The notes under the pieces were generated by a model. It did not search any database, was not told where the DNA came from, and saw only the letters and a list, made by a program, of their open reading frames with translations. Below are positions 8,815-15,950 of a stretch of DNA of 64,000 bases, piece after piece. Made by a program: the position numbers and the translations under genes. The DNA comes from Acidobacteriaceae bacterium (lineage in GTDB: Bacteria > Acidobacteriota > Terriglobia > Terriglobales > Acidobacteriaceae): NCBI GenBank assembly GCA_903642235.1, contig CAHJWL010000002.1, forward strand, positions 124,001-188,000. Direction: 5' to 3'. Each line of letters starts with the position of its first letter. The first letter of the stretch is position 1.

Positions 8815-8888
8815 TGGTTGCCCCCCAGGGATTCGAACCCCGATTGAACGATTCAGAGTCGTCGGTCCTACCATTGAACGAGGGGGCA
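8815..8888 (-). tRNA. tRNA-Gln (anticodon CTG)
   Basis: On the minus strand, the acceptor arms TGCCCCC/GGGGGCA, D-arm GTTC/GGAC, anticodon stem GACGA/TCGTT with loop CTCTGAA, and T-arm CGGGG-TTCGAAT-CCCTG fold into a complete cloverleaf. The anticodon CTG reads glutamine CAG codons. The discriminator base is A, and the 3' CCA is encoded (8815-8817). Confidence 0.96.
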
Positions 8889-9003
8889 ACACAGGCAGTA
8901 CGAAGGGCCACGAGGTACAACGCGTCGCCACCTTTGTGAGTGTAACGGGTGGTCAGGGCTGGGTCAAACGTACAGACGTGCTCAGCGCTCGTAGAATAAA
9001 GGT

Positions 9004-9981
9004 ATGGCAACGACGGCGATCTCGACGACTGTGGAGCGTAGGTGGACGCGGTCCCGTGTGCTGGCGACACGGTATGCGTGGGGGATCGTTGGATATAACA
9101 TCCTGGTCATCCTGTGGGGTGCTTTGGTGCGGGCAACAGGCTCGGGCGCTGGCTGCGGCAATCACTGGCCGCTCTGTAATGGACAGGTGGTGCCATTAGC
9201 GCCGAGAGTCGACACGGTCATCGAGTTCACACACCGGTGCATGACTGGTGGGGCCGCATTTGCGGTAATTGGGCTTCTTCTGTGGGTCTTCCGGTCTACG
9301 CTGAAAGGGCAGGCGGCGCGTGGGATGGCGGTTGTCTCAGGACTTCTGCTCCTGAATGAAGCGTTTCTTGGGGCGTTGCTGGTGAAATTGGGGTACGTTA
9401 CGGGAAACCAGAGCCTGGGGCGCGTTGTCATGCTCAGTGTGCATCTGTCGAACACGCTTCTACTTCTGGGAGCCTTGACGTTGACCGCCCGGCTGCTCGG
9501 AACGGGACAGCGGTGGCGAGAGATGCGACAGGGCGCGCTTCGATTTCTATGGGCAGTGGCAGGTCTGGGAGCGACCCTGCTGGTGGCCGTTAGCGGCAGT
9601 CTGGCGGCACTCGGAGACACGCTCTATCCGTCTGTCAGTCTGCGCGCAGCGGTTGCGGCCGACTTCTCAAAGACTGCTCCGATGTTGCTGCGGGTACGCT
9701 GGGTGCATCCAGCCAGTGCAGTGGTTGCGGGGGCTTTTGTGTTGTGGCTGGTCGCAACTGCCTGGCGGCAGGGAGAGCATGCACTGGTGCGCGTGATCGC
9801 ATCCTTGCTGGCGATGCAGTTCGTGCTTGGCGCAGCGGATGTGCTGCTGCTGGCGCCAGTATGGCTGCAGTTGATTCATCTGTTCGGCGCAGATCTGTAT
9901 TGGGTAGCACTCGTCGCGGGAGCAGCCATGCTGGTCTTCCCAGAGAGATCTACTACCGGCTTTAGCAAACAGCAGGTGTAA
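9004..9981 (+). CDS. ctaA: Heme A synthase (CtaA/COX15 family)
   Basis: A 325-residue integral membrane protein with about eight predicted helices. Conserved histidines fall in the expected helices: EFTHRCMTG, SVHLSNTLLLLGAL, RWVHPASAV and LIHLFGADLYW. Near the N-terminus, GALVRATGSGAGCGNHWPLCNG is the family signature, with its paired cysteines. CtaA hydroxylates the C8 methyl of heme O to give heme A for cytochrome oxidase. No ctaB or oxidase subunit gene is nearby, so it stands alone here. The ATG at 9004 gives a short cytoplasmic N-terminus before the first helix, normal for the family. Confidence 0.95.
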   Translation: MATTAISTTVERRWTRSRVLATRYAWGIVGYNILVILWGALVRATGSGAGCGNHWPLCNGQVVPLAPRVDTVIEFTHRCMTGGAAFAVIGLLLWVFRSTLKGQAARGMAVVSGLLLLNEAFLGALLVKLGYVTGNQSLGRVVMLSVHLSNTLLLLGALTLTARLLGTGQRWREMRQGALRFLWAVAGLGATLLVAVSGSLAALGDTLYPSVSLRAAVAADFSKTAPMLLRVRWVHPASAVVAGAFVLWLVATAWRQGEHALVRVIASLLAMQFVLGAADVLLLAPVWLQLIHLFGADLYWVALVAGAAMLVFPERSTTGFSKQQV

Positions 9982-10080
9982 GCATCACACCTCGGTGTGG
10001 CTCTCGGCGGAGACGTGAACCGGACAGGCTCTCGTCCTCCGCCCTGTAAGCGAGCACCTTATCTGATTAGAGCGAAGCTG

Positions 10081-10317
10081 CTACTTGGTGCTGGGGTTGC
10101 CATCGACCTTGTGATAGACCTTCTTGGTCCCGTGCTTGGTCTTGCTGTAGCCCTTCTTTGTTCCCTTGCTGATTCCGTGACCGGTGGACTTAGCGGCGCT
10201 CTTCGTATCTGTTCCAGCGTTCTTCATATCCTGGCCGGCAGTCTGAGCGGTAGCCGAAGGCACGGTAAGGGACATTGCGGCGGCGACGGTGACGATCCCG
10301 AGTGTGCGTACAAGCAT
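10081..10317 (-). CDS. Small secreted Lys/Gly/Thr-rich cationic protein
   Basis: 78 residues from an ATG preceded by AGGAG 8 nt upstream. An open frame continues 63 nt further but has no comparable site. A clear signal peptide (MLVRTLGIVTVAAAMSL, cleavage after Ala-Thr-Ala near residue 25) is followed by a mature part of about 53 residues full of Lys, Gly, Ser and Thr. This includes a loosely repeated unit (SKGTKKGYSK, then KHGTKKVYHK). No known domain is recognised. Lys-rich periplasmic proteins such as enterobacterial Asr act in acid stress; that analogy is compositional only. It is a monocistronic gene, tail-to-tail with ctaA. Confidence 0.7.
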   Translation of the reverse strand: MLVRTLGIVTVAAAMSLTVPSATAQTAGQDMKNAGTDTKSAAKSTGHGISKGTKKGYSKTKHGTKKVYHKVDGNPSTK

Positions 10318-10678
10318 GAGGTATCTCCTGAGGTGGACCGATAGAGGAACGGCCACGACCCTCCTCAGAGTCGCTGACATCCGAAGCTGTTGTCAAAGTC
10401 ATGGCGAGCGGAATGACCCAGGAGCCGAAGCGTTGATAGAGCTGATATAGTCGAGCGGTTTGGATTTACAGTATCGGAGCTATAAAGGTCAGCACCTTCC
10501 GGACATACGTTTCATCTCGGCTGGTCATGCAACTCCGGCTCCGGCTCCAGAAGCTTCGCCTCAGATGTTGGGGCGGCGGCCTTGGGGTACTGGCTTTTGA
10601 GGTGAGCGGTGAGCATATCCTGGCGCATTAAAGCAGCAGAGCCGTCATCTAAGGCTAGAAAGTGATCATCTTCAACGC
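10318..10678. other. Divergent intergenic region before fucP
   Basis: About 360 bp between the small secreted protein (minus) and fucP (plus). It should hold both promoters. A minus-strand open frame ending at 10512 reads plausibly as protein (see findings) but has no ribosome-binding site, so it is not annotated as a gene. Confidence 0.4.
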
Positions 10679-12001
10679 ATGGCAATGACTTCCGCTACGA
10701 ATGCCGGCTTCAGCAACGCTCCGGGCAAAACCAACTACAGTGCCATGGCGACAGTGTCGACCCTGTTCTTCGTGTGGGGATTCTGCACCGTTCTGAATGA
10801 CACACTCATTCCGAGACTGCAGTTGATCTTCGGCTTGAACTATACACAGGCCTCCTTCGTGCAGCTTGCCTTCTTCGGCTCGTATTTTATCTTCGCGCAA
10901 CCGGCAGGCAAGCTGGTGGAGTGGATCGGCTATCAGCGGACGATGGTGGTCGGTTTGATCGCAATGGGTATCGGCGCCCTGCTGGTGATCCCGGCAGCCG
11001 GGGCAGCCTCATACCCTTTCTTCCTAGGTGCGGAGGTTGTTCTAGCAGCCGGCATCACCGTTCTGCAGGTAGCGGCCAACCCGTATGTGGCTATCTTGGG
11101 ACCACCCGAGACCTCTTCAAGCCGATTGAATCTGACTCAGGCCTTTAATACCCTTGGCGACACGGTGGCTCCCTACTTCGGCAGCATCCTGATACTAGGC
11201 GGCGCCACGGTTGCTGCGGCGCAGGTACCCTCAGGGGGCGCTGCACTGACGGCCTACCGCATTCATCAAGCGGCCAGCATCAAGCTTCCCTACCTTGTTA
11301 TCGCTGGGACGATGGTCCTGCTTGCCTTGGCGATTGCGTTCTATCGCTTTCCGCGCCTGGAGGTTACGCGCGACTTCCGTCCCGGAAGTCTCGGGGGGAA
11401 AGAGGACAGCGTCTGGAGTCACCCTCACCTTTACCTGGGAGCCGTTGCCATCTTCATCTACGTCGGCGCGGAGGTCAGCGTTGCAAGCTATCTGGTGAAG
11501 TACCTTGCGGAACCTGATATTGGCAATATGCCCTTACAGACTGGAGCCAAGCTTCTGTCGCTCTTCTGGTTCCTGACCATGCTTGGGCGATTCGCAGGAT
11601 CGGCTGCCATGCAGCGCATTGCCGCCAACAAGCTGCTGATGTACGCCGGCGTCGGGGCCGGGATCTTTGTGCTGGCTTCCCTGCTGACCAGTGGTATGGT
11701 CGCGGTGGCGACGATCATCTGTGTTGGTCTCTTCAATTCCATCATGTTCCCGACCATCTTCACCTTGGCTGTCGCCGAACTTGGACCGTTGACCGGCCGC
11801 GGTTCCGGTCTGCTGGTGCAAGGCATAGTAGGTGCAGCCCTGATTCCGGTTCTGATGGGTTTTCTGGCAGACCGGATTGGAATCCATCACTCTCTCTTTG
11901 TGCCGCTGCTCTGCTACCTGTTTGTCATCTATTACGGCTGGCGCGGGTACCGCATCGCTCCGAATGAGCCACAGGCTCACATCCAGGCCCTGGCAGATTA
12001 A
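10679..12001 (+). CDS. fucP: L-fucose:H+ symporter, FucP-family MFS transporter
   Basis: A 440-residue major facilitator protein with 12 predicted helices. The first helix carries FFVWGFCTVLNDTLIPRLQ, the FucP hallmark, with the Asp equivalent to the proton-relay Asp46 of the E. coli protein. Helix 4 carries GAEVVLAAGITVLQVAANPYV, with the equivalent of Glu135. It imports L-fucose or a related sugar with a proton. The neighbour 140 nt downstream is a fucose/arabinose-isomerase-family enzyme, which supports a catabolic pair, although no fuculokinase or aldolase gene lies nearby. The close relatives GluP/NagP move glucose, galactose or GlcNAc, so the substrate is probable rather than proven. 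Confidence 0.88.
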   Translation: MAMTSATNAGFSNAPGKTNYSAMATVSTLFFVWGFCTVLNDTLIPRLQLIFGLNYTQASFVQLAFFGSYFIFAQPAGKLVEWIGYQRTMVVGLIAMGIGALLVIPAAGAASYPFFLGAEVVLAAGITVLQVAANPYVAILGPPETSSSRLNLTQAFNTLGDTVAPYFGSILILGGATVAAAQVPSGGAALTAYRIHQAASIKLPYLVIAGTMVLLALAIAFYRFPRLEVTRDFRPGSLGGKEDSVWSHPHLYLGAVAIFIYVGAEVSVASYLVKYLAEPDIGNMPLQTGAKLLSLFWFLTMLGRFAGSAAMQRIAANKLLMYAGVGAGIFVLASLLTSGMVAVATIICVGLFNSIMFPTIFTLAVAELGPLTGRGSGLLVQGIVGAALIPVLMGFLADRIGIHHSLFVPLLCYLFVIYYGWRGYRIAPNEPQAHIQALAD

Positions 12002-12141
12002 GGTGCACGGTGATGCCGCCGGTTCCCATCCCCGGCGGCTCTCTTCTCTCTCTGGCGCGTTCATGAGAAGCGGCAGAGTCTGCAGAGAACGGCGCATGCC
12101 TGCTGAGCTTACGAATGCTCTTTTTGAAGGTCGCGTGAGGA

Positions 12142-13557
12142 ATGGCAATGGGTAGGCAAATGACGTTTGGTGTGATCGTTGGCAACCGTGGCTTCTTTCC
12201 GAGCCATCTGGCCACAAGCGGTCGATTAGAGATGATGGCAGCGCTCGAAGCCGCGGGCATAAGGGCCATCGTGTTATCCCCCGAGGAGACCGCGCATGGC
12301 GCGGTAGAGACGTACGACGACGCAAAGAAGTGTGCAGCGCTCTTCCAGAAGCACGCAAAAGAGATCGACGGCATCATCATCACGTTGCCGAACTTCGGCG
12401 AAGAGCGCGGGCTTGCCGACACACTGCGCCTGGCGGATCTGCGCGTGCCCGTCCTCATCCAGGCAACGCCAGACCAGGCCGGCAAGATGACGATTGCTTT
12501 CCGCCGCGACAGCTTCTGCGGCAAAATGTCGATCTGTAACAACTTGAAACAGTACCGGATTCCCTACTCGCTCACGCGCCTGCATACGGAGGCTCCTGAC
12601 TCTGATGAGTTCAAAGCGGACCTGGTCTGGTTTGCAAGTATCTGCCGGGTTGTCAAGGGCTTCGAGAACCTGCGGATCGGGGCGATCGGCGCCCGTCCTG
12701 CGGCCTTCAACACCGTTCGCTACTCAGAGAAGCTGCTGGAGATGTCCGGCATTACCGTAGACACACTCGATCTGAGCGAGGTCTTTGGCCAGATTGCAAA
12801 GCTGCCGGACACCGAAGAGCGTGTGCAGACGAAGCTGGCAACCATCAAGAGCTATCTGCCGCTCAACAACACTCCAGAAGCGGCTCTGCTGAAGATGTCA
12901 AAGCTGGGCGTCGTCATCGACGGATTTATGACCTCACACGAGCTGACGATCAGTTCCGTGCAGTGCTGGACATCCATGGAGGAGTACTTCGGAGTGGTTC
13001 CCTGCACCGTCATGAGCATGATGAGTGAGAATCTGATTCCGAGTGCGTGTGAGACGGACACCATGGGCACGCTGAGCATGTACGCGCTGGGTCTTGCCAG
13101 CGAGACGCCGAGCGCTCTGCTGGACTGGAACAACAACTATGGTGATAACCCGGATAAAGCCGTCTGCTTTCACTGCTCTAACCTGCCCAAGCACTTCTTC
13201 AAAGAGGTAAAGATGGACTTTCAGCAGATCATCGCTGGAACGGTGGGCAAGGAGAACACCTACGGAACGCTGGATGGCACTGTGAAGTCAGGTGCAATGA
13301 GCTTTGCACGCTTCTCGACTGATGACGCCAACGGACGGATCACCGGATATGTTGGCGAAGGTCGCTTTACGGATGATCCACTGCAGACGTTTGGCGGCGC
13401 GGGTGTTGTAGAGATTCCGAAGATGCAGGATCTGCTGCACTACATCTGCGAGAACGGCTTCGAGCATCATGTTGCAGCGAACTTCTCGACTGTTGCCAGT
13501 CCGGTAATGGAGGCCACGGAGAAGTATCTGCAATGGTCGATGTATCGCCACCAATGA
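12142..13557 (+). CDS. L-fucose/L-arabinose isomerase-family protein
   Basis: 471 residues of the fucose/arabinose isomerase fold, shorter than classical FucI (about 590). Likely Mn-binding residues are the Glu in PSACETDTMGTL and the Asp in SALLDWNNNYGD, with FHCSNLP carrying a His, in the order seen in the family. It would interconvert an aldose and a ketose in the cytoplasm. Placement directly after fucP and before a terminator suggests a two-gene unit for uptake and isomerisation of L-fucose or a similar 6-deoxy sugar. The exact sugar is inferred only. The frame allows ATG at 12142 or at 12148; neither has a strong ribosome-binding site. Confidence 0.85.
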   Translation: MAMGRQMTFGVIVGNRGFFPSHLATSGRLEMMAALEAAGIRAIVLSPEETAHGAVETYDDAKKCAALFQKHAKEIDGIIITLPNFGEERGLADTLRLADLRVPVLIQATPDQAGKMTIAFRRDSFCGKMSICNNLKQYRIPYSLTRLHTEAPDSDEFKADLVWFASICRVVKGFENLRIGAIGARPAAFNTVRYSEKLLEMSGITVDTLDLSEVFGQIAKLPDTEERVQTKLATIKSYLPLNNTPEAALLKMSKLGVVIDGFMTSHELTISSVQCWTSMEEYFGVVPCTVMSMMSENLIPSACETDTMGTLSMYALGLASETPSALLDWNNNYGDNPDKAVCFHCSNLPKHFFKEVKMDFQQIIAGTVGKENTYGTLDGTVKSGAMSFARFSTDDANGRITGYVGEGRFTDDPLQTFGGAGVVEIPKMQDLLHYICENGFEHHVAANFSTVASPVMEATEKYLQWSMYRHQ

Positions 13558-13584
13558 GGACAGACTCTTCGTTTTGAAACGGAA

Positions 13585-13611
13585 CGGCAGCCGCACGGCT
13601 GCCGCTTTTTT
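13585..13611 (+). terminator. Rho-independent terminator after the isomerase gene
   Basis: CGGCAGC (13585-13591) pairs with GCTGCCG (13598-13604) around a 6-nt loop, followed by a T-run at 13606-13611. It lies 28 nt after the isomerase stop codon and so closes the fucP-isomerase unit. Confidence 0.88.
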
Positions 13612-13698
13612 GTAGCGGCTCGCGCTCTAACAGTGAGACGGCCTCTCCCTGAGCAATATGCACAGTCGTAACATCAGTGACATAGTCTTACTGACGCT

Positions 13699-15900
13699 AT
13701 GACTGTCAACCAACCAACTGATGCACGTGAGCTGAATCCGGTGACCAAAACAAGCAAAAAGCGGAGCGCAAAGCGAAAAGCAAAAGCTGCTGCTCCGGTT
13801 GAAACTCCGGTCATGACGCGTTTTTTCAGCCGCGATGAGAGCTGGCTCCGCTTCAATGAGCGTGTGCTTGAGGAGGCCGTGGACGCGACGAATCCCCTCC
13901 TGGAACGGGTGAAGTTTCTGGCCATCACGGCGAGCAATCTCGATGAGTTTATTGAGATCCGCGTAGCCGGCATGATGCAGCGCATCGAGGACGGAGACAA
14001 TCAGGCGCAGGCCGCTGATGAAGGCGGGATGACGCTTGAAGTACGGCTCAACGCTCTCACCAAGCAGATTGATTCCTTCGTTCGTGCGCAGTACCGCTGC
14101 TGGAACAAACAACTTTTGCCGGCGCTTGCCGCCGAAAAGATAAGGGTGCTGCACTGGAAGGAGTTGGACGACGCGGCAAGAAAGGCCGCGCTGCAGTTTT
14201 ATACCAGCGAGGTGGATCCGCTGCTGACTCCGGTGACCATCGATCCCTCACACCCTTTCCCGCGCGTGTTGAACAAGGCTCTCTGCATTGCGTTGCTGCT
14301 GCGGCATAAGCGGAAGCCTACGGCCGGTATAAAGACGGTTCCCGTGCTCGGTGTTCTGACAGTACCCCGCTCACTCCCACGTCTGGTGAGCCTTCCTGGA
14401 AAGGACGGCACGAACGACTTTATCCTTCTGCATGAGTTGATCGAGTCACAGCTGGAGCGCATGTACAGGGGCTACCAGGTGCTCGAAAGTGCGGCATTCC
14501 GTGTAACGCGCAATAGCAACCTCTATATGCAGGAGGAGGAGTCACGCTCGGTTCTCGAGAGCGTACGCGCGGAGTTGCACAACCGGCGTAAAGGAGACGC
14601 TGTTCGCCTGGAGATTGAGTGCTCGGCGACACAGGAGATCACGCAGCGGCTCTTGACCAACTTCGAGATGGAAGCGTGGCAGGTTTTTCAAACGGACGGA
14701 CCTGTCAACCTCTCGCGTCTTATGAACCTCTACTCCGAGGCGAAGCGTCCAGACCTGAAGTATCCGATCTTTGCGGGTAAGGAGTACAAACTGGGCACGA
14801 AGTCGACGGACTTGTTCGACGAACTCCGTGTGCAGGACGTGCTCTTGCACCATCCTTTTGACAGCTACAAAACCGTCGAGGGGTTTGTCGGGTCAGGCGC
14901 TGTAGACCCCGCAGTCATCTCCATGAAGCAGACACTGTATCGAACCAGTGCGGACTCCTCGATGTTTCGTGCACTGATCGAAGCGGCGCAGAGCAAAGAT
15001 GTGACGGTCGTTGTGGAATTGATGGCTCGCTTTGATGAAGCGTCGAACATCCGTTGGGCGCGGGAGCTTGAAGATGCCGGAGTCGGCGTCTTCCATGGGA
15101 TCTTCGGCCTGAAGACGCACTGCAAGCTGGCTCTACTGGTGCGACGTGATGCGGACGGGATCATCCGGCGCTACGCTCACCTGGGTACGGGAAACTACAA
15201 TCCAGTCACGGCGCGGTTCTACACCGACATCAGCCTGCTGACGGCCAGGCCGGAGATTACCGCGGCTGTGCAGGCGGTGTTCAATTACCTGACGGCAGAG
15301 GCCGAAGGCGAGGCCTACAGGCCGTTGCTGGTCGCTCCCCTGACCCTTGCAGCCGATCTTGAGAAGCTAATCCGCCGTGAGACAGAGCATGCCAAAGCCG
15401 GCCGGCCCGCAAGCATTGTGGCGAAGATGAACGCTCTGCTCGATCGCGGGTGTGTAGAAGCTCTCTATGAAGCAAGTCAGGCGGGCGTTGAGATTGATCT
15501 GATCATTCGTGGCATGTGCTCGCTGCGGCCGGAAGTGCCGGGCCTGAGTGAGCGCATTCGTGTGCGCTCGATTGTTGGCAGGTTTCTGGAACACAGTCGC
15601 ATCTTCAGCTTCGCGAACGGAGGCGAGCCCGAGGTCTTCTGTGGAAGTGCGGACTGGATGCCGAGAAACCTCTATGAGCGCTGCGAAGTCGTCTTCCCGG
15701 TTCTGCAGCAGGACCTTAGTCAAAGACTGCGTGATGAGATCCTCGGAACCTATCTGAAGGATGACGTAAAAGCGCGCCTCCTCCAGGCAGACGGAAGCTA
15801 TCTACGCGCGGTACCGCAAGGCGCACCCTGCTCCGCGCAGGACGCCTTTATTGCCCTGAGCCAGGGTCAACGAAGTGCCGGCGAGGCTGAGCAGATTTAA
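13699..15900 (+). CDS. ppk1: Polyphosphate kinase 1
   Basis: 733 residues, normal for PPK1. After a Lys-rich leader (about residues 15-33), the N domain starts with FFSRDESWLRFNERVLEEA, followed by FLAITASNLDEFIEIRVAG. In the C domains, LKTHCKLALLVRR contains His474, equivalent to the phosphorylated His of E. coli PPK1. YAHLGTGNYNP follows, and FLEHSRIF contains His632, matching the second catalytic His. The enzyme reversibly polymerises the gamma phosphate of ATP into polyphosphate. No exopolyphosphatase (ppx) gene is adjacent. The basic N-terminal extension before the conserved domain is slightly unusual; a later start is unlikely because the next Met already begins the core. Confidence 0.96.
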   Translation: MTVNQPTDARELNPVTKTSKKRSAKRKAKAAAPVETPVMTRFFSRDESWLRFNERVLEEAVDATNPLLERVKFLAITASNLDEFIEIRVAGMMQRIEDGDNQAQAADEGGMTLEVRLNALTKQIDSFVRAQYRCWNKQLLPALAAEKIRVLHWKELDDAARKAALQFYTSEVDPLLTPVTIDPSHPFPRVLNKALCIALLLRHKRKPTAGIKTVPVLGVLTVPRSLPRLVSLPGKDGTNDFILLHELIESQLERMYRGYQVLESAAFRVTRNSNLYMQEEESRSVLESVRAELHNRRKGDAVRLEIECSATQEITQRLLTNFEMEAWQVFQTDGPVNLSRLMNLYSEAKRPDLKYPIFAGKEYKLGTKSTDLFDELRVQDVLLHHPFDSYKTVEGFVGSGAVDPAVISMKQTLYRTSADSSMFRALIEAAQSKDVTVVVELMARFDEASNIRWARELEDAGVGVFHGIFGLKTHCKLALLVRRDADGIIRRYAHLGTGNYNPVTARFYTDISLLTARPEITAAVQAVFNYLTAEAEGEAYRPLLVAPLTLAADLEKLIRRETEHAKAGRPASIVAKMNALLDRGCVEALYEASQAGVEIDLIIRGMCSLRPEVPGLSERIRVRSIVGRFLEHSRIFSFANGGEPEVFCGSADWMPRNLYERCEVVFPVLQQDLSQRLRDEILGTYLKDDVKARLLQADGSYLRAVPQGAPCSAQDAFIALSQGQRSAGEAEQI

Positions 15901-15950
15901 CCGAAAGGGCTCCGCTCCTGCGTGAACCCTCTCCAGGAAGAAATGTCAGG

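Noticed and set aside
11534-12358. Open frame of 274 codons antisense to fucP and the isomerase gene
   Set aside because: It crosses two well-supported genes on the other strand, has no ribosome-binding site, and gives a low-complexity charged translation.
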